Positions 43,631-52,606 of a stretch of 64,000 nt of DNA are shown here, piece by piece. Made by a program: the position numbers and the translations under genes. Location: positions 62,001 through 126,000 of the forward strand of contig JBFWWU010000012.1 in the NCBI GenBank assembly GCA_050246015.1, written 5' to 3'. The stretch is from JTS-AC122 sp050246015. Lineage in GTDB: Bacteria; Planctomycetota; Phycisphaerae; Phycisphaerales; UBA1924. Below the pieces are notes generated by a model, which saw only the letters and a list, made by a program, of their open reading frames with translations, was not told the DNA's origin and did no database searches. Within the stretch, counting starts at the first letter, position 1. The number at the start of each line of letters is the position of its first letter.

Positions 43631-45091
43631 TCACGGACACCCGGCGAAGAACGCACCGAGATAATCGAAGAAGTCCTGCGAGTTTACCACGCCATCGCGG
43701 TTCACATCCGCGGCGGGCTGCAGTGTGAACAACGCGGCGAGGAAGTCGAAGAAGTCCTGCGTGTTCACCGCGCCGTCGTGGTTGAACTCGGCGGGGCAGG
43801 GGCACCGGGCGGTCATGCTCTTGAGTTCACCGGCGACAGAAACCGGACCAAAGGAGAGCGTGTTCACGATCACGTCGTGCAGCCCGTCGTTGTTAAGGTC
43901 CGCCAGGGCCGCGATCCGCGCGTTGGGCGTGGCCTGGCAGACGTGCGAGGAAGCCGAGCCGAAGTCGCCGTTGCCCGCCCCCGGGAGCAGCACGACGTCA
44001 CCGGCGGAGAATCCGCCGGCGCGGAACCCGACCAGGTCGATATTCCCGTCGCCGTTCTGGTCCACGGCGAAGCACGCAGTGTCTCCGGGGAAGGCGAACA
44101 TCATGGGAGCGGAGAAGGCCGCGCCGCCGGTGTTGCGGTAGACCGCCGCGACGCCGGAGTGGCACAGGATCAGGTCGAGGTCGCTGTCTCCATCGAGGTC
44201 GGCGTAGGCGGAACTGCTGGCGAAGGGGGTCACGATCGACGCGGCGACCGCGAAGTGGCCGCTCCCGTCGTTGAGCCAGGTCTGATGCCGGATGTTTCCG
44301 CCGACAAACTGCCCGAACGTCAGGTCGAGCGACCCGCCGCCGTCCACATCAAGGAAGTCTAGTGAGGCGACGGAGTACGGCAAGAGAAGTTGCTCGGCGG
44401 CAAAGTGTCCTGAGCCATCATCGGAGAAGTACCGCACTTCGTCCGCACCGACGTTGTTGAAGACGATCTCGGGCCGTCCGTCGCCGGTGAGGTCGTGAAG
44501 AAGAACGGGCTGCTCGGCGGGGTAGATCCCGGTCGCTATCTCAGGCCCCAGGACTCCACCCCCCGTGTTCATCCGGACGCGCAGCGCCTCGAACACCGGC
44601 TCGTAGAGCACATCGGGCAGGCCGTCGGCGTTGATGTCGGCGACGTAGAGCGCGCTGATCCAGTCCCCGGAAGCGTCGTACTCCAGCGGATGGTCAAAGT
44701 GTCCACCGCCATCGTTGAGGCGGATGGTGATCCGGGACGCGCTCTGGATCATCACGAGATCCGGGAAGCCGTCACCGTTCATGTCGGCCAAAGCGCCGTG
44801 CAGAGGCGACTCGTCGGTGAAGGTGAGCAACTCGTCAAAGGAGCCATCGCCCCGGCCCGTCAGCAGGTGCAGCGAATTGCCGGGCGTGGTGCCCCAGGTG
44901 CGCAGGACAAGCAGGTCCGGGAAGCCGTCTCTGTTGACGTCCGCGATGCTCCTGAGTGTGGGCCTGGCTCCGAAGGGCAGCACCGAGTCGGCCGCGCCAA
45001 ACGCCGGGTCTTGGCACTGGCACAGACTCATGGTCGGGACGCTCCAGAGAAAAGCAACAGTCACCCCCGTCGTCAGAACACTCTTGCACAT
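43631..45091 (-). CDS. secreted FG-GAP/VCBS-repeat protein with dockerin-like tail
   Basis: The 486-residue product has a signal peptide (TTGVTVAFLWSVPTMSLC). The body is about seven repeats of the type D-x-N-x-D-G-x-P-D-L, each followed by G-x-G-x-F, an FG-GAP beta-propeller with calcium-binding loops like those of integrin alpha chains. The C-terminus has PCPAEFNHDGAVNTQDFFDF and a second loop ending FFAGCP. It begins 30 bases after the stop of the similar gene at 45122-46636 and is probably its diverged duplicate in the same operon. Confidence 0.87.
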   Translation of the reverse strand: MCKSVLTTGVTVAFLWSVPTMSLCQCQDPAFGAADSVLPFGARPTLRSIADVNRDGFPDLLVLRTWGTTPGNSLHLLTGRGDGSFDELLTFTDESPLHGALADMNGDGFPDLVMIQSASRITIRLNDGGGHFDHPLEYDASGDWISALYVADINADGLPDVLYEPVFEALRVRMNTGGGVLGPEIATGIYPAEQPVLLHDLTGDGRPEIVFNNVGADEVRYFSDDGSGHFAAEQLLLPYSVASLDFLDVDGGGSLDLTFGQFVGGNIRHQTWLNDGSGHFAVAASIVTPFASSSAYADLDGDSDLDLILCHSGVAAVYRNTGGAAFSAPMMFAFPGDTACFAVDQNGDGNIDLVGFRAGGFSAGDVVLLPGAGNGDFGSASSHVCQATPNARIAALADLNNDGLHDVIVNTLSFGPVSVAGELKSMTARCPCPAEFNHDGAVNTQDFFDFLAALFTLQPAADVNRDGVVNSQDFFDYLGAFFAGCP

Positions 45092-45121
45092 GAGCCATCT
45101 CCTCGTACAGGCACCGGGCGA

Positions 45122-46636
45122 TCACGCGCACCCGGCGAAGAACGCAGCGAGAAAATCGAAGAAGTCCTGGGAGTTCACCACGCCGTCGGCGTTGACGTCC
45201 GCGGCGGGCTGAAGGGCGAACAACGCGGCGAGGAAATCGAAGAAGTCCTGCGAGTTGACGAAGGCATCGGCGTTGAAGTCGCCGGGGCAGCGACAGAATG
45301 CGGTCATGGCGTAGAGCCCGCCCAGGCCGTCGCCGGCGCCGCCGCCAAAGAAGTAGGAGGTCATCAGGGCGTCGGGGGCGTGATCGCCGGTGACATCGAC
45401 CATGTGCAGTTGATTGAAATAGACGGCGTCCTCGGCCTGGGTGAGATGGAACTGCTGGGGCTCAAAGTCGCCGTCGCCTTGCCCCAGCATGGTGACCAGT
45501 CCGCCGTGCTGCTCGCCGTTGACGATGATGTAACTCATGCGCCAGGCGAGGTCGGAGATGCCGTCGGCGTTGATGTCCGCCACCTGTATCCACCAGGGCT
45601 GGAACGCCGGAAGGTCAGCGAGTCGCTCAAACGTGCCGTTGCCCAGGTTGCGGTATCGGATGATCCGTTCGTTCTCCGAAGGCATCCCAACGACCATGTC
45701 CGGGTCGTTGTCCGCATCGAAATCAACGTAGGTGCGATACTCCCTGAAATCGCCGAGCGGTACAGCGAGGACGGGCGCGGCGGTAAAGGCGCCGCCGTCG
45801 TTGAGGTACGTGTAGTAGAAGCCCCCGTCGCTCCGATACTCGGCGGTGGTGAGGTCGAGGTCGCCGTCGTTGTCGACGTCGATGGCGGTCACGTCGAAGA
45901 CTGGAATTGACGACACGGGGTGCGAGGTGGAATAGTCGCCCGAGCCCGCGTCGTCCGTCCTGTATTCCAGACCCTGCGGGCCGGTGAGGACAACCTCCGG
46001 GATCACGTCGCCCGTCAGGTCGACCAGCAGCGGCACGGCATACCCGGCGCTCACGGTGCTCGGGCGTTCGTCTCCGAGCACTCCGGCTCCGAGGTTGAGG
46101 CGCGTTCGCATCGAGCCGTTGACGTAATAGACGAGATCCGGCAACCCGTCGGCGTCGAGGTCGATGCAGGAGGGGTTATCGAGGAACCAATAATTGACAT
46201 CCGTCTGGTAAACGATCGGAGCGCCGAAATGCCCGGTGCGATCGTTGAAGTGGACTTCTATCGTCGGGCGTGCAGGCCAGATACCTTCGCGGCAGACGAC
46301 CAGATCCGGGAAGCCGTCAAGGTCCAGATCTCCCAGGCAAGGGAAGCGACGCCTGCTTGCCTCTTCGAAGTGGGTCTGGGTGAACGAGCCGTCGCCGTTG
46401 CTCAGCAGCACGTGGTTGGTCCAGTGAAAGTTCTCTTCACTGAGCCGGGCGGCGAGGACGTCGAGGATCCGGTCGCCGTTGATGTCTCGCGTGTCGAGGA
46501 CGTATATAGGCGTGCCGCCCCACGGGACGATGAACTGGCCGGGGGTATAGCGAGGGTCGGGGCACTGGCCCATCGCCGCGGAGGCAGCAAGCGAGACAAG
46601 TGAAGCGAAAGAGACCATCCGCGAAACAGCGTGCAT
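45122..46636 (-). CDS. secreted FG-GAP/VCBS-repeat protein with dockerin-like tail (operon head)
   Basis: ATG 46636 with a GGAGC site gives 504 residues and a signal peptide cut near AMG-Q. Repeated D-x-N/D-x-D-G-x-P/S-D-L motifs with following G-D-G-S/D-F indicate a seven-bladed FG-GAP propeller. Two dockerin-like loops end in FFAGCA. It heads a two-gene unit with the paralogue at 43631-45091. A 214-base gap upstream holds a terminator for the preceding operon and a promoter-like element shared with the gene at 52345. Function is likely ligand or glycan binding at the surface. Confidence 0.85.
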   Translation of the reverse strand: MHAVSRMVSFASLVSLAASAAMGQCPDPRYTPGQFIVPWGGTPIYVLDTRDINGDRILDVLAARLSEENFHWTNHVLLSNGDGSFTQTHFEEASRRRFPCLGDLDLDGFPDLVVCREGIWPARPTIEVHFNDRTGHFGAPIVYQTDVNYWFLDNPSCIDLDADGLPDLVYYVNGSMRTRLNLGAGVLGDERPSTVSAGYAVPLLVDLTGDVIPEVVLTGPQGLEYRTDDAGSGDYSTSHPVSSIPVFDVTAIDVDNDGDLDLTTAEYRSDGGFYYTYLNDGGAFTAAPVLAVPLGDFREYRTYVDFDADNDPDMVVGMPSENERIIRYRNLGNGTFERLADLPAFQPWWIQVADINADGISDLAWRMSYIIVNGEQHGGLVTMLGQGDGDFEPQQFHLTQAEDAVYFNQLHMVDVTGDHAPDALMTSYFFGGGAGDGLGGLYAMTAFCRCPGDFNADAFVNSQDFFDFLAALFALQPAADVNADGVVNSQDFFDFLAAFFAGCA

Positions 46637-46706
46637 GGGTTGCTCCGGTGTGAGGGGCCTGATCGGGCGGAACGTGCCGGGCATCGAGACGACAGATGCC
46701 TCAGGA

Positions 46707-46741
46707 CTAAGCGCCGGACTCGCCGCGCCAACGCCACGATT
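46707..46741 (-). promoter_or_regulatory. promoter-like element AATCGTG-N19-GGCGCTTAG
   Basis: On the minus strand AATCGTG (46741-46735) and GGCGCTTAG (46715-46707) are separated by exactly 19 bases, 71 bases upstream of ATG 46636. The same two words with the same spacing lie 77 bases upstream of ATG 52345. Confidence 0.5.
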
Positions 46742-46787
46742 TCCGAAGAAACTGGACGAGGGGGCGGCGGCGTGACGCGGGGGAGGC

Positions 46788-46818
46788 AAAACCCCCGCGA
46801 GGCGGAACCTCACGGGGG
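46788..46818 (-). terminator. rho-independent terminator after the Kelch-like protein gene
   Basis: On the minus strand a CCCCCG-x-GAGG stem pairs with CCTC-x-CGGGGG around a 5-base loop and is followed by TTTT (46791-46788). It begins 33 bases after the stop of the gene ending at 46851. It marks the end of the operon that starts at 52345. Confidence 0.75.
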
Positions 46819-46850
46819 TCAAGGAGGTCGCGCGCCATTCTGCAGCAGGG

Positions 46851-48803
46851 CTACAGGCACCCCGCGAAGAACGCTCCGATGAAGTCGAAGAAGTCCTGGG
46901 AGTTGATGGAGCCGTCGTGGTTGAAGTCGGCCGTGGGCTGAACGGCGAACAACGCGGCGAGGAAATCGAAGAAGTCCTGGGAAGTCACCATTGAGTCGCG
47001 ATTGAAATCAGCCGGGCACTCGATGCCGAACTCCCAAGTTTGCGAGGAGTTCCCGAAGGCCACGAGTTGTCCGCGGGCTGAGTCGAACGCGGCGCCGGCA
47101 ATGGAGAATGGAGCAGGCGGGTAGGCGACCTCCGTCCACATCGAGCCGCTCCACTCCCATGTGTCAGTCTGGCCCTGCGCCCCACCAAGCAGGAACGTGC
47201 GCCCGCGGGCAGGGTCGCGCCACATGGTGGCGTAGGAGCGTGGCGAGGGCCCGGCGGAGGCGGCCTGGGTCCACGTGACTCCGTCCCATTCCCACGTGTC
47301 GTTGTGGTAGGTTGGGAACTGGGGATTCGACTGACCGCCGAACAGGAGGATGCGCTGGCGTACCGGGTCGTAGATCATCGACGCGCCTTCGCGGCTTGAA
47401 GGGCCTGCGTCGGACACGAGCGCCCACTGGGCGCCGTCCCACTCCCATGTCTCGCCGGTTAGGATGTCCTCCGAGGCGGCCCCGCCGAAGAGCACGAAGC
47501 GTCCGCGATCGGCGTCGTATGCCATCGCGGCGCCGGCACGCTCTGACGGCCCGGCGATGTCGAGTCGGCTCCAGGAGACGCCGTCCCACTCCCATGTATC
47601 GTCGAAGTAGAAGTAGTCCAGAAAGGAGTACACGCGACCGCCGAAGTACAGGGCGCGTCCATCCACCGGGTTGAACGCCAACGCGGCGTTGGCTCGTGCG
47701 CGAGGACCAGTCGCCGTGGCGAAGTGCCATTGAGAACCGTCCCATTCCCACGTCTCGGTTGGACCCTGCGAACTGAGATTACTGACCGTAAGTGTTCGGT
47801 TGCGCGCGGCGTCAAAGGCCATGGCGACGAAGAAGGAGTACGGACCCAGAGGCTTGCGAGTCCACTGTGTTCCGTTCCAGGCCCACGTGTCGGTGTAGCC
47901 CCCGAAGTCGGTGGCTGAGAAGCCACCAAAGAGCACGGCTTCGCCGCGCGCTTCGTCGAAGGCCATGGCGTGATTGATCCTCGGCGGTGGGCCCGCGTCG
48001 GCGACTTGCGCCCACGCGGAGCCGTCCCACTCCCACGTCAGCCCGGGTGACGGCCAGCCGCTGAAAAGAACCAGGCGCTGGCGGACGGAATCGGCCACGA
48101 GCGCAGAGTCGGAAGCGAGTGGACCCGAATCATTCAGAAGCGACCATTCGGAGCCGTCCCACTCCCAGAGGTCGCCCATGGCTGTGTTCGTCGCCCCATA
48201 CCCGCCGAAGAGCACGACGCGTGCACGCGCGGCATCGAACGTCATCATGTGCTGCTGGCGCAGCCCCGGGCCGGTGGTGGCAACCTGAGTCCACGTCGAC
48301 CCATCCCACTCCCAGGTGTCGGCAAGTCGCGCACCGTTGAATCCACCGTGGATCACGGTCCGTGCGCGTACGGCGTCGAAGGCCATCGCGTGGAAGTAAC
48401 GGGTCGGCCCGCTCGTGCTGCGCAGGGACCAGGAAGTGCCGTCCCACTCCCACGTCTCGCCGCTCCCGGAGGTGCCGCCGAACAGGACCGTGCGACCCCG
48501 GGCCGAGTCGTAACACATCTTGGCGTACGTACGCTCGCTGGGTCCCGAGGTTGATCGGCGTGCCCAGGCCGTGCCATCCCACTCCCAGGTTTCCGAACCG
48601 AACCCCGTTCCGGCGGAGCGGAAGAGGACGACGCGCTCGCGGTCCGAGTCGTACGACATGGCGTGGTTCGAACTGAAACTGGGCTGCACTGTCTGATCTC
48701 GAAGCCGCCACTGCGGCGTCTGGGCGAGGGTTTGGGTCGCAAGCCCGGAAGGAAGAATTAGAAGGCATAGAGCAACGATGAAGTGCAGTGTGCGGAGATT
48801 CAT
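46851..48803 (-). CDS. secreted Kelch-like repeat protein with dockerin-like tail
   Basis: ATG 48803 gives 650 residues with a signal peptide (LHFIVALCLLILPSGLATQ). I count eleven repeats of about 50 residues, each built as T-W-E-W-D-G-x-x-W followed by G-P, A-M-x-x-D-x-x-R-x-R-x-V-L-F-G-G. This is the Kelch/galactose-oxidase-like propeller repeat. Eleven repeats would fill more than one propeller. The end holds two dockerin-like loops finishing FFAGCL. It is the third gene of a probable operon starting at 52345, 39 bases after the RCC1-like gene. Confidence 0.88.
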   Translation of the reverse strand: MNLRTLHFIVALCLLILPSGLATQTLAQTPQWRLRDQTVQPSFSSNHAMSYDSDRERVVLFRSAGTGFGSETWEWDGTAWARRSTSGPSERTYAKMCYDSARGRTVLFGGTSGSGETWEWDGTSWSLRSTSGPTRYFHAMAFDAVRARTVIHGGFNGARLADTWEWDGSTWTQVATTGPGLRQQHMMTFDAARARVVLFGGYGATNTAMGDLWEWDGSEWSLLNDSGPLASDSALVADSVRQRLVLFSGWPSPGLTWEWDGSAWAQVADAGPPPRINHAMAFDEARGEAVLFGGFSATDFGGYTDTWAWNGTQWTRKPLGPYSFFVAMAFDAARNRTLTVSNLSSQGPTETWEWDGSQWHFATATGPRARANAALAFNPVDGRALYFGGRVYSFLDYFYFDDTWEWDGVSWSRLDIAGPSERAGAAMAYDADRGRFVLFGGAASEDILTGETWEWDGAQWALVSDAGPSSREGASMIYDPVRQRILLFGGQSNPQFPTYHNDTWEWDGVTWTQAASAGPSPRSYATMWRDPARGRTFLLGGAQGQTDTWEWSGSMWTEVAYPPAPFSIAGAAFDSARGQLVAFGNSSQTWEFGIECPADFNRDSMVTSQDFFDFLAALFAVQPTADFNHDGSINSQDFFDFIGAFFAGCL

Positions 48804-48842
48804 GGGCTGTCTCGGTGGTTGAGGTTGAAGTGTTGACGTTGA

Positions 48843-50840
48843 TCACGGGCATCCGACAAGGAAGGCCGCGAGGAAGTCGAAGAAGTCCTGGGAGTTGATG
48901 GAGCCGTCGTGGTTGAAGTCGGCCGCGGGCTGAACGGCGAACAACGCGGCGAGGAAATCGAAGAAGTCCTGGGAGTTGATGGAACCGTCATTGTTCCAGT
49001 CGGCCTCACACGCAGGTGCGGCGATCCCGCCACCCACGATGACATTGTCGGTGAAGACGGCTGTGAAGCGGTACCCGGGCGGCAGGGACGGGACACCTAC
49101 CTCGTTCCCGAGATAGTCCCACGCGATCGCGCGCCCATCGGAGCGCAGCGCCAGTAAACCCGCCGTGATGCCGGTGTAACGCAGGCCCTGTGGAAGAGGG
49201 GGCGCCGCGGCGGGGCTTCCTTCGTACCCGGCGGCGAACCATCGGACGATCTGTCCGTCAGAGCGGAGGGAGGTATTGGCATACCCCGCCGTCGCGACCG
49301 CGGTGTACGTCGTCCCCGGCGGGAGCGGGGGAACCAGCGACTGCTCATCCGACACGCCCCATGCGGCGATCTGCCCGTCCGATCGGAGAGCAATGCAATG
49401 TTCGATTCCCGCCGCGGCAGCAGTGTACGTCACACCGGGCCGAAGCCCGGGAACGTCGAGTTGTCCCGGTTCGGTCCCCCAGGCCAGCAGTTGTCCGTCG
49501 GAGCGAACCGCAAGGCTTACAGAGTGCTCTTCACAGCAGAATGCACTTCTGTAACCGTGCGCTGCAACTGAGGTGTACGTCAGCCCCGGTGGGAGCGGAG
49601 GAACGTCGAAAAAACCGCCGAGTTCGACGACCTCGCCGTCCGACCGCAGCAGAAGCGTCTGTATCGGCGTCGTCACGACGGAGCGATACTCGGCGCCGGG
49701 GGGCAGAGGGGGGACCTCAAGTCCCGTCGGCGCGCCCCATGCGTCAATCCCCCCATCGGATCGGAGTGCCATCCCACGGGTCGATGGAATGAAACTTCCC
49801 GAGGCGAGGCTGACGGCGCGGTAGGCCGCGCCCGGCGTCGAGGTCGGGCCGCGGCGCACGCGGTACGGGTCGCTTCCCCACGTGATGAAGCGGCCATCTG
49901 ACAGTCGAGCGGCACACACGTAGGTCCCCGCCGCCACGGCCGTGTAGGTGAGTCCGGACTCCGGCGGCGGCACCTCGAGCTCGCCGGCGAAGTTAGAACC
50001 CCACGCGAGAACCGCGCCATCCGATCGCAGCGCGAGCGTCACGCCGCGACCGGCACTGATCGCCGTGTAACTCTGCCCGGGCGGGGCCGGCGTGGGCAAC
50101 GGCTGCTCCACGCCGCCCCAGACGATGATCTCCCCATCGGAGCGCAGCGCCGCGCTGTGGAAATCGCCGGCAGCAATCAGCATGTAGATCGTCCCTCCCG
50201 GCAATGGGGGAACATCCGTCTGCCCCGATGAGTCGGTCCCCCACGCCACGACCTGCCCATCGGACCGGAGCGCGAGCGCATGAAAGTTTCCGCCCGCGAG
50301 CGCGGTATAGGCAACCCCCGGAGGAAGAGCCGGAGCCTGCAACTGGGAAGCGCCCGAGCCCCACACGGCGATCTGCCCATCCGACCGAAGCGCCATCCCG
50401 ACGGAGTACATCCCCGCAACGGATGTGTACACCTCGCCCGGCGGCAGCGACGGGACGGGAAATGGTCCCACGGAACCCCAGTGAACAACTTGGCCGTCCG
50501 AACGCAGGGCGAGGTAGTGGGTGCCGCCGGTGCCGCTCACAGCCGTGTACGTCACGCCGGACGGAAGGGGCGGAACTGCGTTGAGGTCGCCGTTCAGATC
50601 AGCCCCCCATCCGACGACCTGACCATCAGATCGCAGAGCCAGCCCGCAGTAGTAACCCCAATCCACCTGCGTGTAGTTCAGACCAGGGGGGAGCACGGGT
50701 ATCTCGAGTTGGTTGTACAAGTCATTACCCCAGATGACGAGTTGGCCGCTCTGAGTCGGCTGGGCGGCGGCGGTGGGACCCGTCAGCGCGAGCAGGGATA
50801 CGGTGAGTATCGCCGTCACGGGATGCTTGATCGAGAACAT
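48843..50840 (-). CDS. secreted RCC1-like repeat protein with dockerin-like tail
   Basis: ATG 50840, preceded by AGGAAG, gives 665 residues with a signal peptide cut near AAA-Q. The body has thirteen repeats of about 43 residues with L-R-S-D-G-x-x-x-x-W-G, each preceded by V-P-x-L-P-P-G-x-x-Y-T and T-A-V-A-A-G. This is the pattern of bacterial RCC1-like propellers. Two dockerin-like loops close the protein (FLVGCP). It sits 53 bases after the lectin-like gene and 39 bases before the Kelch-like gene on the same strand, so three different propeller or sandwich proteins appear to be co-transcribed with the same tail. Confidence 0.88.
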   Translation of the reverse strand: MFSIKHPVTAILTVSLLALTGPTAAAQPTQSGQLVIWGNDLYNQLEIPVLPPGLNYTQVDWGYYCGLALRSDGQVVGWGADLNGDLNAVPPLPSGVTYTAVSGTGGTHYLALRSDGQVVHWGSVGPFPVPSLPPGEVYTSVAGMYSVGMALRSDGQIAVWGSGASQLQAPALPPGVAYTALAGGNFHALALRSDGQVVAWGTDSSGQTDVPPLPGGTIYMLIAAGDFHSAALRSDGEIIVWGGVEQPLPTPAPPGQSYTAISAGRGVTLALRSDGAVLAWGSNFAGELEVPPPESGLTYTAVAAGTYVCAARLSDGRFITWGSDPYRVRRGPTSTPGAAYRAVSLASGSFIPSTRGMALRSDGGIDAWGAPTGLEVPPLPPGAEYRSVVTTPIQTLLLRSDGEVVELGGFFDVPPLPPGLTYTSVAAHGYRSAFCCEEHSVSLAVRSDGQLLAWGTEPGQLDVPGLRPGVTYTAAAAGIEHCIALRSDGQIAAWGVSDEQSLVPPLPPGTTYTAVATAGYANTSLRSDGQIVRWFAAGYEGSPAAAPPLPQGLRYTGITAGLLALRSDGRAIAWDYLGNEVGVPSLPPGYRFTAVFTDNVIVGGGIAAPACEADWNNDGSINSQDFFDFLAALFAVQPAADFNHDGSINSQDFFDFLAAFLVGCP

Positions 50841-50893
50841 TGGTGTTCTTCCTGTAGGAAAGGGACATCCGGAGGTTGACCGCGCGATGCGAA

Positions 50894-52345
50894 TCAGTCG
50901 CACCCTGCAAAGAACACGGCGAGGAAGTCGAAGAAGTCCTGGGAGTTCACCGTACCGTCGTGGTTGAAATCGGCGGCGGCGCTGCCCGCAAAGAAGGCCG
51001 TGACGAAATCAAAGAAATCCTGCGAGGTGGTCGAGCCGTCGCCGTTGATGTCGGCCCGGCACGAGATGGGCTTGAACCAGGCGTCCAGACACGCGGCTTC
51101 GATCAGGCCGGTCGTCCCGACGCGCTCCACACCCAGGCCGACCAGACCGGCGGCGCTGATCGTGGCGCCGGAGGCCACGACCTGCGGCTGCGCTGGTTCG
51201 GCGGTCCCGAAGGGCCAGGCTTTCAGCGACAGACGATCGCCGTGGAAGGAGAACTCAAGGTACCAGTCGGCCGTTTCGAAGCCGGCAACCGGGATCGTCG
51301 CCGACCCGAGGAGCGTGGTGTTGTCCCCGACATACTCGCCGAGGAACATCTGCCCGTTTGTCGGATAGAAACCGCCCGCCAACCCGGTCAGGCCGTCCGC
51401 GGTCATCCGGGCGACAGGGTCCAGCGCCGAGCGGTTGTTCCCGGCGCGGGCCAGGAACCGGACCGTGCCGTCGGCGTACGCGAGAGGCGACTCGGCGCTT
51501 GGGTTGTACGAGATGCCGACAGCCTCGACCCCGGAGACGGGCGCCGAGGTGGACATGAGCGCCACGCCGTTCTGTGCCGACGCCTGCCCCACGCCCGAGG
51601 TGGTCAGGTCCACGAGCGACCAGTCGCTCAGTCCGCGCGTGGCGAAATCGTCCATCAGGTCCCACCCCGCGGGAGTGAATGTGAAATCGTCGAACGCGCC
51701 CGAGAGCCCTCCGGGTGTGTTCGTCTGGTTATAGACGACGAACCCCACGTTCCCGTCGGCGCGGGCGTTAGAGTCGTTGACGATGACCTGCGGTTGATCA
51801 GGCTCCGCGTCCGTCGTCTTCCACACCTTGATCGAGAGATCGTCCCCGAGGGCCTTGGCTTCGACCCGGTAATCCACGCCGTCATCCAACTGGAACGGCG
51901 CGATCGCAATGTTCGGCGCCGGCGTGCTCAGGTCGTCGATCCCGATGGCGTTCTGCACGTTGTTGAGGAAGAAGTTGTATCCAACGGTCGCCTGCGGCGT
52001 GGTTCGCATCGCGAGAAAGGCGTTCGTCGACGAGTTATTCAGGCGGATGGTCGCACGCACCGTCCCGTTGGTGTACAACGACGGGTTGTTGATGCTGTCC
52101 TGGACCAGTGTCCCCGCTCCGACAAACACCGGCAATGGCGGGAGATTCACGCTCGTGATGGTGTAGCGCCCGTCGATGACGCCGAAGGACGTCGGTCCGA
52201 AGGGGCTTGCAAGAGGGTCGCTGGTCATCCACCCCGCCGTGCTTCCGTCATTGAAGTCATGACCAAGCGGCGGCCCGGCGATCGCGGCGGATGCCGTGAG
52301 TCCGACGACGGCGACGAGCATGGCGGGTTGTGATCCTCTGTGCAT
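50894..52345 (-). CDS. secreted lectin-like beta-sandwich protein with dockerin-like tail (operon head)
   Basis: ATG 52345 with AAAGGAGC upstream gives 483 residues and a signal peptide cut near IAG. Two homologous halves (about 25-215 and 220-420) each have H/M-D-F-x-D/T-x-G, an internal V-G-x-x-x-Y/E and W-K/P-x-x-x-x-E-P-x-Q-P-Q-V-x, like concanavalin-type laminin-G/lectin domains. Two dockerin-like loops follow, ending FFAGCD. It is likely a glycan-binding secreted protein. It heads the operon with the RCC1-like and Kelch-like genes and shares a promoter-like element with the gene at 46636. Confidence 0.82.
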   Translation of the reverse strand: MHRGSQPAMLVAVVGLTASAAIAGPPLGHDFNDGSTAGWMTSDPLASPFGPTSFGVIDGRYTITSVNLPPLPVFVGAGTLVQDSINNPSLYTNGTVRATIRLNNSSTNAFLAMRTTPQATVGYNFFLNNVQNAIGIDDLSTPAPNIAIAPFQLDDGVDYRVEAKALGDDLSIKVWKTTDAEPDQPQVIVNDSNARADGNVGFVVYNQTNTPGGLSGAFDDFTFTPAGWDLMDDFATRGLSDWSLVDLTTSGVGQASAQNGVALMSTSAPVSGVEAVGISYNPSAESPLAYADGTVRFLARAGNNRSALDPVARMTADGLTGLAGGFYPTNGQMFLGEYVGDNTTLLGSATIPVAGFETADWYLEFSFHGDRLSLKAWPFGTAEPAQPQVVASGATISAAGLVGLGVERVGTTGLIEAACLDAWFKPISCRADINGDGSTTSQDFFDFVTAFFAGSAAADFNHDGTVNSQDFFDFLAVFFAGCD

Positions 52346-52421
52346 GGGTTGCTCCTTTGTGGTTTGGCCGGCGCCGTTCGGCCCCGGCCTGGTTGCGGGT
52401 GAATCGGTGGTCGTCGAAGAC

Positions 52422-52456
52422 CTAAGCGCCAACCGACTCCAGCGCACGACACGATT
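52422..52456 (-). promoter_or_regulatory. promoter-like element AATCGTG-N19-GGCGCTTAG
   Basis: On the minus strand AATCGTG (52456-52450) and GGCGCTTAG (52430-52422) flank 19 bases, 77 bases upstream of ATG 52345. Both words and spacing are identical to the element at 46707-46741. Confidence 0.5.
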
Positions 52457-52606
52457 GGGAAAAAAAACGCCGCCAAGAGTCGAGCGTGCAGAGGGGGAAG
52501 GGCCCCCGCACGGGCACGTCCCCACCAGCGGACCTCCAAAGGTCGCTGGACCGTTGACACCAGTGATATCAGATTTGTCCGACCGCGAGGTATCGGCGAG
52601 CGCGGC

